Of a stretch of DNA of 64,000 nt, positions 10,884 to 23,230 are shown piece by piece. The DNA is taken from NCBI RefSeq assembly GCF_023159225.1, contig NC_063169.1:61529934-61593933 (forward strand), in the 5' to 3' direction. The position numbers were made by a program, and so were the translations under genes. Source of the DNA: Perognathus longimembris pacificus. Its lineage: Eukaryota > Chordata > Mammalia > Rodentia > Heteromyidae. Below the pieces are notes generated by a model. It was given only the letters and a program-made list of their open reading frames with translations. It was not told where the DNA came from and searched no databases. Position 1 is the first letter of the stretch, and every line of letters begins with the position of its first letter.

Positions 10884-11935
10884 TTTACGTTACTCCATAT
10901 CTACACCACACACATGCTATGTGGTATAGATAAGAGGTGTAGGTACGAGCTTGCTTACCTCCTTCACCCGTAGTTTCTTGCGGATATAATCGTTCTGTTT
11001 GTTTCCTTGTCCTCTAGCACAGACATCAACATTTTCCAGTAATGAAACAAATTCATGTCATAACCAGAGTTGGAAATTTTCATTCCCACTTTCATCAGGG
11101 AGCTGAAGAATTGAAAAACTGCTAGGCCAAGAACACATACTACTAGTACATTTCCCACAGAGAAATCACTAATTACCAAGTCCAAGTAGCACACGCAACA
11201 AGCAACCATTTTGAGGGTGTGATTTCCGTAGACAGAATAATGGAACTATTTGAAGTAGCCTTTCACCCCTATCTCTTCTCTCCTCTCTCTCTCTCTCTGT
11301 CTCTCTCTGTCTCTGTCTCTCTCTTTCTCTCTCTGTCTCTCTGTGTCACTGTCTCTCTCACTTTCCCTTACTCTCTGGTCCCCTTCCTGTTCCCAGAACA
11401 CTATGACCTCATGAGAGCTTGGTTAATATTGTTTTCCGTCCCAGCAGGCTGCATTTACATAAGGTACTGTGGAAAAGGCTCACTCTAAAATTGGGCATCA
11501 AGTAGCTTAGCTTGGAGCCTTTACATTTGTTTGTGGGCCTGAAAAGTTCTTCTCTAGATGGCTGTAAGACCTGCTGCTTTTTTTTTCATATTCCTTATCA
11601 AATGTTATCTTGTTACTGAACCTTCTCGTATCACTTTATTTGAATTTTATCCATCCCTTTACAGCCCTAAAATCCTATCTTCTCTCCCTGGTTTCACTCA
11701 TTAGAAATTTACTGCCTTCTAATACACCATATAAAAATTTCCACTTAGTTCCATCATTATACCTTCCCTATACTATTGTAATAGACACACATTGTAAATT
11801 CTGTGTGAGATGGAATTTGAGTTTTGCTCACACACACTAACTAGAACAAGACCTGGCATACAGTGGGATCTTGAACATTTGTTTCATACATCTGCTACTT
11901 CTCCTAATCCTAAACTATCTATGTTTCTTTTTTTT
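10884..11935. other. No gene seen; contains a CT microsatellite
   Basis: Unique-looking sequence, apart from a CT/CTGT tract at about 11278-11378. Small open frames across the tract are repeat artefacts. Confidence 0.5.
11278..11378. repeat. CT-rich microsatellite
   Basis: An imperfect (CT)n tract with TCTG interruptions. No SINE could be seen at either end. Confidence 0.9.
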
Positions 11936-12352
11936 GGTGGGGATATGAAATGGCTCTGAAATCTCACGTGTTGAAAGCTTGGTGCTCCTCAATTGGTAGA
12001 GAGTTAGTGGTTTTGTTCCCAGCACTTATGTATTGATAGGTGATTAATCATAAGGGAACTGACTCTCCTTCCTGATCATCAATGGATTATCCATGAATGG
12101 ACTTGTAACTGAATAGATTGTTAGGAGGGTTGGAGGAAGCAGTTGATGGGGACTGTCTCTCTCTGTCTTTCTCTCAGTGTCTCTCTCTGTCCCCACTCTG
12201 GTCTACCATGCACTTCTGCCACATCACAAGTTGATAGTGATGGACCCAGCCAACCATGGACTAAATTCTGAACCATGAACTATAATAAATCCTCTCCCTG
12301 AGTTTTTTTTTTAATGGTGGGCATTTTGTAACAGAGACAGAGCCATAGCTAG
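11936..12352 (+). mobile_element. MaLR-type solo LTR
   Basis: AAATGGCTCTGAAATCTCAC followed by GTGTTGAAAGCTTGGTGCTC is a typical MaLR LTR 5' part. A polyadenylation-like ATAATAAATCCTCTCCCTGA and GAGACAGAGCCATAGCTAG close the 3' end. It is in the opposite orientation to the LTR near 4.1 kb, and no internal region is seen. Confidence 0.65.
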
Positions 12353-14742
12353 AAATTTTCTCCTACAGACTTTCCCTCCATTCCAAGTTAGTTGCAGAGC
12401 AATCAGTATGGATCTGCTCACAAGTAGCTCTAAAAGTCACTGTGAGAAACACTAACATTTCATAACCAAATTAGCAAGCAGATTGCAGGGGGCTGGGCTG
12501 ACGCTTTCCAAGCCTTTGGTCGCCCGTGGCCACGGGCAGGGATTTGGAAGTGGATCGGCTGGCTGGGCCACTGTGGAAAGGAAACACACTGGGGTCTTTT
12601 CATCTTCCTTTCTAGAACCTGGAGTCCTCTCCCTTGTCAGAGCTCAGCAGCAGGGTATCTGACTTTTGAATTCTGCTCCAGGTTGTACTCAGACTTATCA
12701 ATCAATCTCAAGCAAATCCTGGTCCCGGCATCTCTTGTCTTTTATCACTTTTAGGTCTTTCATCTGCAAAAGTGGTAGCTTGCTAATCAATCCCTCAGTT
12801 GTGACATATAGATCAGCTCCGAAATGGTTCATGAAAATGATTTTAGGAAATGTTGTCATTCTATATTAGTGTTTCTTTATTCATTTTTTTGGCCTACTTG
12901 CACAAGACCTACCTTCATTTATTCTTCTGTCTAGACAGGACACGTAGGGCCTGCCTAGACATCTAGCACACATCATCCCTGCCCCGGGCCACACAAGAGC
13001 GCTCATGTGCACAACAGTTGGAGGTGACAGGTGTCAGCACCTGAGCGGCGCCCCACTCCTCACACCGCGAATGCCTGACCTGTATTCGTTCTGCCTCTGT
13101 GGATGCTGACATGTCACAGGAGAACAGAAGGCATATGCCACATGCCATTCTCTCCCATCAAACCCCTGCACAGTTGAATCAGAGAACCAGCGGTCACTCA
13201 ATGGTTCTAAACTCAGCCACTTCCTAGTCCTGAGTGGAAGCATATTTCTGTGGCTCTGTTTTCTTCTTTCAGCCTGCACGAGTGGTAGCTCACTGAGGAA
13301 AGGAAACAGAGGTACCTAGGCTGGAACTCACCATGTTCCTAAGCCAGTGTTGACCCATGCCTGGCCCAATATTGCATGGCAGTTTTTGTTGTTTGGGTTA
13401 AGTGTAGGGTGAACTCAAATCTGCACTGTTTTCATGGAATAATTGCTAATGAGTATAATCATGCACCAATGTCATTTGCTTCATTTGCAACTTGGCAGGA
13501 AGGAAGTAGGCAGTTTTCTTTAGAAATGATTAGAACATGGTTATTAGAGTGAGGTCACTGGTTTATAATTAAGTCATCCTCCCCCTTTACATTTCTAACA
13601 GCAGTGATGGAACCCAGAATCTTCTAGTTGTCTCTCTGGAAAAAAAAAAAGATTGAGTTTTCAGAGTCTGGACTGTTTTCCCTGAGTCCCCACAGCAAGG
13701 CTCCTGGAGGTAAAGAGCTCAAACCACATGTAGTACTCTCTGTCAGGCCGCTCCAGGCCCAAGCAGCTCACAGCATTTGCCAGCTCAGAGATGAAGGCTT
13801 TTACAACATGACAGAGGGGAAGATATTTTTAATTTAAATCCCTAGTTGGATTTATTGTCACTTGATCTGTGCTGAGCTAATAAGAGGAAGAGATAGTCTT
13901 CAAAGAAAGCGCAAAAAGCAGAGCCAATGATTTTGTGCTCCCTCCAAAAGAAAAATATCTTCCTGCTGGGGTCAGGAAAAGTTATCGGCTCTAGACCTCT
14001 AGGCGGGATTTAATTTCCCATATCATTACTTTTGCTTTCCTGGTCACCATTTTTTTAAGGTTATTTTTTTAAATCCCTTTTCCTCTCTCACAACCAAAAC
14101 CTTTTAAAGTCTCCACAGACCTATTTTTTTTTTTTGGCATGCTGTAAAAACAAATCTGTAAAATCTGTAAAGCTCGTCATGAGGGGAAAACACATGCACA
14201 GGAATTAGAACCATGAGATTCGAAGGCCTTTGAAATTCTGCTACTCCATCAAAGATGGTTTCTATCCGCTCCTGAGCTGAAGATGGAGAAATCATTCGAT
14301 GAGTCCAGAAGTGGGAAGACATCTGCCTTCCCTTCCCAGCCCTATAATCAACTCATTGTCGGGCGCTAAATAAGATGCGTAACCTCGACTGAAAGCTCCT
14401 GTCACAACCCCCATTCCTCGGAGAAAGTGGACATGGTGAGCGCGATGTCCCACATTTTGCCGTTACTTCTTTTGCATTTTCATAAAGTGCATACTTTGAA
14501 ATGAAAACTACCAGGCAAATGGCATCTCCTTGTGCTTTTAAGACTTGAAATTTATAGAGCCTCTAAACTATGTCTAAGAAATTCATATGAATATGCCCAT
14601 TGTAAAGTCTCAGGGTACACATTTATGTGCTGCATAAATATTTAAACTGATAAGTTAGTACACCACACACTCATCAAGGAAAGAATAAGCTGAAGTATCA
14701 TACAAGCTTCATAAAACAGAAAAGCTCTGTGGTTAAAAGTGC
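12353..14742. other. No gene or clear repeat seen
   Basis: About 2.4 kb of unique-looking sequence. The part at 12960-13110 is somewhat richer in CG. A 16-bp perfect palindrome lies at 12522-12537. No exon is supportable. Confidence 0.45.
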
Positions 14743-15160
14743 AGGCCGGTGGCTCACGAGGCTGAGATCTGAAGATCTGGCTTGGATTCATTCCAGCCAA
14801 GGACTGGGAATGGGGCTGAGAGGTAGAGTGCTTACCTAGCACGCATAAAGCCCTGGGCTCAATTCCTTAGCACCACATACACAGAAAGGGCTGGAAGTGG
14901 CACTGTGGCTAAAGTGGTAGAGCACTAGCCTTGAGCACAGAGAAGAGCAGGGACAGTGCCCAGGCCCTGACTTTAAGTCCCAGGACCAGCAAAAAGTGAG
15001 CAAACAAAACAACAACAAAAAGTCCCAGGCAAACAATTCCAAAAGACCCTCATATCTCGAACTAACCAACAAAAAGCTGGAGTGGAGGTGTAATTCAAGT
15101 GTGCCAGCCTTGAGTGAAAAAGATGAGCAAAAGTGCAAGACCCTAGTCAATCCCTAGTAC
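14743..15160 (+). repeat. B1-Geo SINE, split and internally deleted
   Basis: The 5' part (GGTGGCTCACGAGGCTGAGA) ends at about 14800. The 3' part resumes at about 15018 (CCCAGGCAAACAATTCC, ACCAACAAAAAGCTGG, then a worn Geo). An IDL-Geo sits between them. Confidence 0.7.
14801..14996 (+). repeat. IDL-Geo SINE nested in B1-Geo
   Basis: GGACTGGGAATGGGGCTGAG, CTGGGCTCAATTCCTTAGCA and Geo (GGCTAAAGTGGTAGAGCAC) are in dimer order. The B1-Geo host flanks both sides. Confidence 0.8.
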
Positions 15161-15172
15161 TCACACACACAC

Positions 15173-15184
15173 ACTATAATAATA

Positions 15185-15228
<44 letters not shown>
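15173..15228. repeat. AAT microsatellite
   Basis: (TAA)n follows a short CA run at the tail of the split B1-Geo. Its poly-Asn open frame is an artefact. Confidence 0.9.
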
Positions 15229-15229
<1 letters not shown>

Positions 15230-17171
15230 GAGGATTAGTTAGGATTAACTGCAACCAGTTATTTTGCTGTGTGTATGATCAGTTAGCAAACAAGCGTCAA
15301 GGACTTCACTGGTAGTTGAAAATGTAAGTCATTTTTTTTTATGAATGTATTTTAAGTAAGGTTGAATAAACTGTGTTTATATATCAGGAAATTATATTCA
15401 TTATCGAAAATATGCTTACTTTATTAAGCAACATTTAAATTATTGTATTGAGCAACACTTTGGGAGTTATTTACTGCTACTTTTTCTTTCTACACATGTT
15501 TTATTCCAAAGCTGTACTTGTGTAATATCATATTGTCATTTCTTTTTGCCCTAATTTTCATGAACCTAAAGACTAGACGTTGGCCTGGTTTTAAGGCACC
15601 ACTTTCCTTTGTAAATAACTAGCTAAAATAAAGCCATTGTGATTCAGAGGGCCCAGAAAGGGTGGGAAAGTGTGTGAATGACTTCTCCATTGCGGTGGGA
15701 ACCTGGATAGAAACCCTCTTTTTGGAAGCCAAGAAGGCAAAGTTCCATTTTATTCTTGGCAAGACACTTTCTGAGACGTTGATTGTCTTTGAACTCTGTA
15801 CTTTGGTAGCTTAGAATTAGCCTGGGAACACTTTCGTGCCCAAGGGATTTCAGACTCTCTCCCCTAACAACAAAGACTCCTCAAGGTCAGCTGAACTGTG
15901 CGTGCCCATCTGTCCCGACTCCCTCACACCTCCACTATTGTAGCTTTCACACGGAGCGCATAGCATTCCCCACATGATTTATAGGTGAAGCCATGGCCAT
16001 AGTAGCCCATTAGCATCCCCCCCTCCAAAAGAGTAGCTTCCTCTGTCACAAATCCCTACTGCATTTTGTTCTAATCTCTCTCTCTGGTGGCACAGAGTGG
16101 GGGAGCCCCGTGGTCCCCCACATGCCGTTGGTTCATCTATAGCTAGTTGCCATTTTTCACCTATATTTCACCTATCACTAGCTCAAACCATAAAAGGAAA
16201 GATCGTTTCTTTCCTTCGTAGACGCTCCAGTGAGGGTTTCTATGCTGTCTAACCCTGAGCTCCCTGGTCTGTTGGCACTCGAAGTGGGGCTATTTTTACC
16301 CTGACTCATGGCAGGGGTCCCATACGTTGGCCTCCTCGTACAATCAGGATGTTTCTGTTGGCAGATCATATGGGAGACTTGGATCTGGAAGTGATCAGGA
16401 AAGTTGGAAATTGGGCTTGAAAGATGGGTTGTAATTTCTCAGCTCTCTAAATAGTCAAGACAGCCATGGTTGGGCTTTATCGCTGTGCTAGTTAGGGGAG
16501 GACGGTAGATAGGGGTGACGAGCTATCCTGTGGTCTGCAAGGCATTGGCCTTATATTCGATCAGACCTGATCTTCCAAAGGAAGGGATGCTTGGAGAGCT
16601 GCTGTGTGGACACCCAGAGGCTGAGTTGGATGAGATCTGGAGTCTCCTCTACTACCACACCAGCCCAAGGAGACTCCAGCTCTCTCTAACTCTGTTCTCA
16701 AATTGCAAACCTGAGACCCTTCTCTGGATTCCCTAAAGCTCCCTTGACTAATCTGAAACATTGAAAGAGGACCTGAGTAAACCGTGGGCGAGCCAGAGGA
16801 GCGGAATGCCCAGGACTGTGAGCTCTGTGCCCTGCAAAGGAGCTGTTCCTCCTCCCTTCCCAGCTCTGGGCCATGGTTGGTTGGTGTCTAAGCAAAGCCA
16901 TTCTTCTCTCCCCGCCCCCCCCCACCAGGGCCAGAAGCTTGATGAGGCTCTTGAATACTTAGACCTCACCACCCACTTAGCTCTCATTTCTGCCTGGAAC
17001 ATTGTAACACTGGAAAATGTCTGCAAGGAAAAAAACACACACACACAACTTTATTCACAGGGCTTGGCTTGTCCCCTGGTCCCTCACGATGACCGTATCA
17101 TAATAGTACAACCCTATCTTTATGGATGAACACACACATTGGCAAGTTGTTTTATTACAAGCGGTTATTCT
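15229..17171. other. No gene or clear repeat seen
   Basis: Unique-looking sequence. Overlapping open frames at 16.5-17.1 kb on both strands reflect GC-richer DNA and have no recognised domain. Confidence 0.45.
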
Positions 17172-17343
17172 AGCCGGGCACTGTAATCCCATGCCTATAA
17201 GCCTGGCTACTCAGGAGGCTGAGATCTGAAGATCCTACTTCAAAACCAAACTGGACAGACAACTCTGTGACCAATGAAACAGCAAACTACTCAATTGGTA
17301 GAGTGCCAGCCTTGAGTGAAAGAAAGCCAGGCAAGGCCTTGAG

Positions 17344-17345
<2 letters not shown>
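17172..17345 (+). repeat. B1-Geo SINE (shortened)
   Basis: AGCCGGGCACTGTAATCCC, CTACTCAGGAGGCTGAGAT and AATTGGTAGAGTGCCAGCCT mark a B1-Geo with small internal deletions. A CA array starts at its 3' end. Confidence 0.8.

Positions 17346-17390
<45 letters not shown>
17346..17390. repeat. CA microsatellite
   Basis: Perfect (CA)n at the tail of the B1-Geo SINE. Confidence 0.95.
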
Positions 17391-17392
<2 letters not shown>

Positions 17393-17682
17393 ACCCAAGT
17401 GTCCCAGATATATTTAGAGAGGGGCCATAGTTCTTGGAGCTGAGGGGCTATCTGCAGCTCTAATAGAAGGAAAAAGACGATGGTGTAGAATAAGCAGAAT
17501 GGCATTGTGGATACACACGGTAGGCCTGCAGTATTTTTAATGGAGAGGACTCCGATGTGCTTTCAAGGCAGGCTGCAACAGGAGCTGGCGTGCTGCTCAT
17601 CTCAGGCTCTGTGCCTGGAGGCCCCGGGCTGTCCCAAGACTTACAGCTGCACGAATGGCCCCGAGGCCCCAGAAAGGGCTGC

Positions 17683-17730
17683 GGGACAAAGGTCAGTCCA
17701 TTGGACAAAGGTCAGTCCATGGGACAAAGG
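17683..17730. promoter_or_regulatory. 19-bp tandem repeat with HNF4/DR1-like motifs
   Basis: Two full copies of a 19-bp unit (17683-17701 and 17702-17720) and a partial third (17721-17730). Each full copy holds GGACAAAGGTCA, which fits the known HNF4/PPAR-RXR DR1 form GGnCAAAGGTCA. Function is inferred only from the motif. Confidence 0.4.
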
Positions 17731-17801
17731 GGAATGTTGCTTTTCTGGCTTGAGAGGAAAAAGAACTTTGATTGAGCTGCTTGTAGGTTGTTCTAGGGCA
17801 G

Positions 17802-17803
<2 letters not shown>

Positions 17804-17851
<48 letters not shown>
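17804..17851. repeat. TG microsatellite
   Basis: Near-perfect (TG)n of about 48 bp, not next to a SINE that can be recognised. Confidence 0.95.
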
Positions 17852-17852
<1 letters not shown>

Positions 17853-20199
17853 TCAGCATTCCTTTTTCAAGCCCACATTCCAGTTCCCCATGTCAACTCA
17901 GTGGGCTTCCAGGAGCCTCCCAAGAGAAACAGCTGCTCAGAGCCTGCACTAAAAACTCGTGCGGGTTAGAACTTTAGAATCGGCAGGGCTGATAACTTCC
18001 TGTCTGCTTATGAAAACAAACAGCCCTAACTGTGCTTTCTCAGTACAAATACAATTTCCAACTGAGTTCTTGTCTCCCAAACTCAGGTCTATCAAGGAGC
18101 TGAAGGCAATCATGACTAACTTACAATTAGATTACAGATGCTGCGAATAAAGTCCGCTCTGGACGTGATAACATGCGCTATGTCTACCATTATGCTACAA
18201 TGGACCACTGAAAAATGATACAAAGCTAGTGGATGGTTTCCACTTGAAGTTAAGCAGTTTCCTATGCTCCTTTGGAAGCACAAAGCATCAACCTAACGGA
18301 AGCCAGCACTGATTCAGATGTGTGAGTCATTAGTTTAGAGAAGTGAGTGACCCCATCGTAAAGATATTGTTGGCTTGCTGTGCTATGGTTCTTTGGGATG
18401 GCAAGCTACAGAACTAGCAATATCATTCTTAACTTTCAGAAGACATGAGAGTGGTAGCAAGGTCGAGTGTGTTAATTTGGTTTTATTCACAGTTTGAGGA
18501 AGCAAGAAGTAATCTGAGAGGCATCTTCATGTCCCTGACACAGACGTGTGTGCGTGGGTTTGTGTTTTCTTCACTCCCACGCTCCAGTAGATAACCCATA
18601 TCCTTGGGGGCTGAGAGGACAGACTCATCAGGAACAAGTGCTACCTGGACGTATAGCAGTAGATAAGAAGAAATCTTTCTAATCTTTCTATTATTATTTC
18701 TTTCATCATCATTCAATTCATGCATTTCCCTTAGATGTGTTACTTTGAAACGACAGCAGCCTGTGCTAGGTGTTGAAAATGACCTGTAATCGCACTGTGG
18801 GATTCATTTGAGTTATTTCTCACATTTTTCAATAAATATTTCATCCAGGACTGGTTTATTCTCCATTCAACTAGTTTCTCATCACTAGGTTTTAGGGCCA
18901 AGCCAAGAAAGATTTCCAAACCCCTTACATTTTTACAGGCATGATAGGAGTAAACCAATAAAAACTCCAGAATGAGAAAGAAAGTATGATAAGGGAAGGA
19001 TTACTTTATATTGGTGGTCAAGTTTGTAATCTAGCTAATGCTAATGCTTGTTAACAAAGGCTACTGTTGTTTGTTTGTTTGTTTGAATCCAAAAGCCAGA
19101 ACCAAGATTTCCCCAAGGGAAAGTTGATATATCACTAAAAGAAGGCATAAAAGACTAAGTGAGCAACTCCCAGCACCCATATTCTCAAAATGTATAACCC
19201 TTGGGGGCATAGAGGATAGAATTCATTCCTTTATTGTGTAAGTCCTCAAAATCTTCCTCCACTTTTAAGCACCTTTAGAACAAAAAATTAATCCGGGTGT
19301 TCTGGTGATGATAGGTTTTTTTTTTCACAAGAAGCAATTACTATATTCAACTATAGAATATTGCTTTCTACAAATTCACCATTTGCTTAATGTAATGTTG
19401 CTTCTTGGAACATTTACAACATCTTCCATTTCAAGTCAAAAAAAGAATAGGGCAGAAAAACAATCACTTTGGAAAAAAAAAAAGCACCTCCATGTAATTC
19501 ATGGCTGTGTGTTCTCAGAGGGAAAGACACGCAAGGGATGCTGGGAGAAGATTTGCTTCTATCTAAGCTGTGAAGAGTTGATAGAAGAATCTTTTGACAG
19601 TGACCGCCACTGAGGATGTTCAAGGCAAACAAGCAAGCTTTGTCTTTGGCTGCATTCTGTCCTTGTAAACAAATTTGTAGGAGATCTACAATGAGAACTC
19701 AGTGTTTCACAGGCTTGGAAAACATAGTGTGCGGTTCATAAAAATTTAGCAATTTATCCAGCGCAGAGCCTGCCTCTCAGGAAAAGGTTTGATGGATGAC
19801 TGACAGCCAAATGAATGGTTGACTGAATGAATGATTAAATAAGCAGGCCATCAAAATGACTTTCTCCCTGAGAAAGCCTACAGATGGAAAATATTAATTT
19901 ATACTTCTTACTGATTGTCTAGCAAAACATATACAAATCCCAGGGTAGTAGATGGTGACTTTGCTAACAAGATGACTGGCAAAATAGTTTCTATGCATCA
20001 AGTAGCAGCTAACTAGAATGAATGCTAAGTGCAAAGGTGTTGATATAAATGTGTGTGTGTGTGTACACACACACGTGTGAAGTTTGAGAGGCATTCGCAA
20101 ACTACAAAAGTGTTCATGCATAGACTATCTGTGTGATCTCTAACCAAGCTCCAAAGGTTTCTACAGGATACCATGAGAAAAATAGACAGTGGTACATAT
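17852..20199. other. No gene or clear repeat seen
   Basis: AT-rich unique-looking DNA with a short GTTT run near 19068-19085 and a TG/CA palindrome at 20055-20074. Confidence 0.45.
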
Positions 20200-20270
20200 C
20201 TGTACCTGACTGCTCATTTCACTGCCCTGAACCTCAGTTAATTCACCTGCTAAAGTAGCGATTTCAGCAT
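20200..20270 (+). repeat. Possible MIR fragment
   Basis: TCATTTCACTGCCCTGAACC, then TCAGTTAATTCACCTGCTAA resembles the MIR centre (CCTCAGTTTCCTCATCTGTA). It is short and diverged. Confidence 0.35.
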
Positions 20271-20311
20271 TTGAGAAATAGAAGATGATAGCTCAAACTA
20301 CCATATCACCT

Positions 20312-20478
20312 CCTGCGTGCCATGCTTAGTGCTATGTCCATGCACTTTCTCTACCTTGCCTCATCTCAACCTCATTGGAGCCATGGAGGCCAAGAATCTT
20401 CCCTTGCACAGGAGGAAAATGGAGATGACAGAGATTATGGAATTGCCAGAGGCATACAGCTAGTGCCTGTTCAACATA
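20312..20478 (-). repeat. MIR ancient SINE
   Basis: CATGCTTAGTGCTATGTCC, GCCTCATCTCAACCTCATTG, GAGGAAAATGGAGATGACAG and GCATACAGCTAGTGCC follow the reverse-complement MIR order. Confidence 0.65.
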
Positions 20479-20664
20479 GATTCTCAATAGGTAATAGTAA
20501 CTAATATTCATTTTCACAGCCTCAGGAGCTATACAGCCTTGTGTAGCTCAGTAGAACCTCATGTGTTTACAATTGTGCCTGGCATTTGGCCAGCATCTTA
20601 TAAATATAAGTTAAATGAAAGAACATGCCTTCATTGTACAAAAGAATGTGCTGAGTCTACATTT

Positions 20665-20846
20665 CAGTAATTCAAGCCTATACTTCTAGCTAATCAAGAG
20701 GAGGAGATCTGAGGATCCTCATTTGAAGACAGCCTGGGTAGATAAATCTAAGATTCTTATCTCCAATTAACTAGCAAGTGGTAGAGTGCCACGACTGAAG
20801 TGAGTCATAAGTCCTTGAACTCAAGCCTTAGTACCCGCTCAAAGCA
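20665..20846 (+). repeat. B1-Geo SINE
   Basis: GAGGAGATCTGAGGATCCTC, CTTATCTCCAATTAACTAGC and a worn Geo (CTTGAACTCAAGCC) are visible. A GGAA tract grows from the tail. Confidence 0.75.
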
Positions 20847-20922
20847 AGGAAGGAAAGAAGGAAGGAAGGAAGGAAGGAAGGAAGGAAGGAAGGAAGGAAG
20901 GAAGGAAGGAAGGAAAGAAAAC
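20847..20922. repeat. GGAA microsatellite
   Basis: (GGAA)n directly after a B1-Geo tail. Confidence 0.95.
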
Positions 20923-21196
20923 AAGGGAAGGAAACTGTAAGAAAAGAATTAACTGAGATTTAGACATTAACTTGCTAGAGACACTAACTTGTGACTAAAA
21001 TAGCCATACAAACAAGCTCCAAGGCCAACATTCCTAACAGTATCAATCATTTATGGTTTCTGCATCAATTTCCTGGGGTCACAAAGGAGAAAAGCCCAGA
21101 CAGTGGACCAGGTATACAACATATGGGTATATAAATACAAACACATGGATGGATATATAAAAACACATCATCTTAAGTATTAAGAAGGCCATTTCT

Positions 21197-21404
21197 GGGG
21201 CTGGGGATATGGCCTAGTGGCAAGAGTGCCTGCCTCGGATACACGAGGCCCTAGGTTCGATTCCCCAGCACCACATATACAGAAAACGGCCAGAAGCGGC
21301 GCTGTGGCTCAGGTGGTAGAGTGCTAGCCTTGAGCGGGAAGAAGCCAGGGACAGTGCTCAGGCCCTGAGCCCAAGGCCCAGGACTGGCAAAAAAAAAAAA
21401 AAAA
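21197..21404 (+). repeat. IDL-Geo SINE, young subfamily
   Basis: A near-intact dimer: ID left half with GTGGCAAGAGTGCCTGCC and GGTTCGATTCCCC, Geo right half with GGCTCAGGTGGTAGAGTGC, and a pure A-tail. The direct repeat AAGGCCATTTCT (21185-21196 and 21405-21416) is exact over 12 bp, which marks a recent L1-driven insertion. Confidence 0.93.
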
Positions 21405-21416
21405 AAGGCCATTTCT

Positions 21417-23045
21417 CTGTTTTTTTCACCTCACCTCAGTCTTTTTTTTTTTTTTTTTTTTTTTTGGAACTAGATGGGGACTAGAATTTGATAAATGACC
21501 CTTGTGTTCATTGGCTGGCTCTCCACCATTGCCATACTTCCAACTCCACCCCATTCTTGATATCTGTCCCCATCCCTAAAAATCCTTTCTCTGCTACCTC
21601 CGGTTTCTAAGTTTGGCTAGCAGAGAGTAAACTATTAGAAACTGTGCTCTGAGCTATCCATGATTTATCCAAGACTTCTTAAGAGTTCTTAAGTATACAG
21701 CCATTTGAAGGTTAGGATTGTATTAGAGGAAAGAGGACAATAATGAGACAAGTACAGAAGTGTGCTACCCATTTTAATATAGAATTCCCACAGGCTGCAA
21801 ATTACAGGGTCCAAAAAGCCTAAGTCTAAACAGAAAACTGCCTTTAAAGAAAACAGTGGGATAATTCTCAGCATATTGTACATTGGCATGTAGTTACTTT
21901 CATATGTATTGTTTCTATAACAGGGATTTCTTTGATGCAGAGTTGGAAAACACTACGGGTGTTTGCTTTTAGCTTGGTGAAATAATGATTCAATTCTATC
22001 ATTCTTAATGTTTTAATACCTAGTATGACAATGCATAGATTAAAAACTAAAATTGTAAACGGGAGAAAGAGAGAAAGAGAGAAAAGAGAACAAAAGAAAA
22101 CCCCCATTACCCAATACTAAACGGCTTCAAGAACTTCAAGCCAATCTCTGAAGGACATTTGTGCCTTGTTATGACAAGAAATTATTCATAATATGTGCCC
22201 AGCATATAGATGACATCCTTTATTTGAAACAATAAAAGAGTCATCCTTAGTAGCTGATGGGAATAAATAGGCAGGCAAAATTTAAAGGGAAGAAGAAGGG
22301 AAAAAAAGAAGCCTGAATAGGAAGCCTCTGTAATAATTGCTTGTCACTGTACAGTCAGGCAGTTCATTCTGTTAAGGACTCGTTATGTGGCTCGGCCATT
22401 ATGTTCTGTGGCTGGAAAGAAAATGCAGTAATTCACAGATAAGTAATGACAGGATCCTACCGGTTGGCCAAATAGTATTGACTAGACAGGAGAATTATGG
22501 CTTACAAGCGAAGAGTGATTTGGTATTTGGAATTGTTTTGCTGTTGTTTTGCCCAATCAGAATCTGTCTCCTATTAAAAAAATATCAATACCCTTGAAAG
22601 AATATCCAAGTGACTACTGCTAGGTTTCTGATCTGACTGTGAGAGTGCACAGTTTCCAGACTCTGGCCCAATTACCTGTACTGAAGCCTTCTCTGCTTGC
22701 TGGGGAGATGGAGGCAAGACACGCTGTGCTTTACTGCCCCCTGCTGGACAGCCTGAAGAAAGTCGAATGGCCACAACCCAGCTTTCAACATGCCCAATAC
22801 ACCCAGCCGCACGTTCCACACCAGTGGGAGGGGACCAAGCTGATTTTACCTATATTTTTGCAGTGGGGATTGGAAAGCAATATACCAGTGAAATGATGCA
22901 TTTGGAAGTGTGCCTGTTCTCCTAGAGGTGGGCGGGGGCGGGGGGGGGATGAGTCTTGCAAAGAAAAGCTGCATGTTAAGTCTGAGCTCAGTCTCCAGCC
23001 AAATCTAGGATCAGGCATTGTAATGAATGCATCTGGGGAAAAAAC
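21417..23045. other. No gene; poly-T run and CTCF-like site
   Basis: A T run of about 25 lies near 21441-21466. The rest is unique-looking, with a G-rich stretch at about 22926-22950 and a CTCF-like motif at 22732. Confidence 0.45.
22732..22750 (-). promoter_or_regulatory. CTCF-like motif
   Basis: TACTGCCCCCTGCTGGACA matches 15 of 19 positions of the reverse of the usual CTCF core TGGCCACCAGGGGGCGCTA. CTCF anchors chromatin loops, with site direction setting loop direction. Occupancy is unknown. Confidence 0.4.
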
Positions 23046-23230
23046 TCAGGCCTGTAATCCTAACTACACAGGAGTCTGAGACATGAGGACCACACTTTGA
23101 GTCTGAGCAGAAAAGACCCAAGAGACTCTTATCTCCAGTGAGCCACCAGTACAAAGCTAGAAGAAGTATGGCTCATGAAGAACAGCACCTAAGCCAAGTA
23201 CTGGCAGAAAAGAAGAAGGAGAAGGAAAAG
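23046..23230 (+). repeat. B1-Geo SINE (3' shortened)
   Basis: CAGGCCTGTAATCCTAACTA, GACTCTTATCTCCAGTGAGC and a heavily deleted Geo (TATGGCTCATGAAGAAC) end in an A/G-rich tail. Confidence 0.7.

Noticed and set aside
17346..17390. Regular short repeats considered as a CRISPR-like array
   Set aside because: They are dinucleotide repeats with no spacers, in a mammalian genome.
20055..20074. 20-bp perfect palindrome of alternating TG then CA
   Set aside because: It is a fused TG/CA simple repeat; the symmetry is expected and not a specific site.
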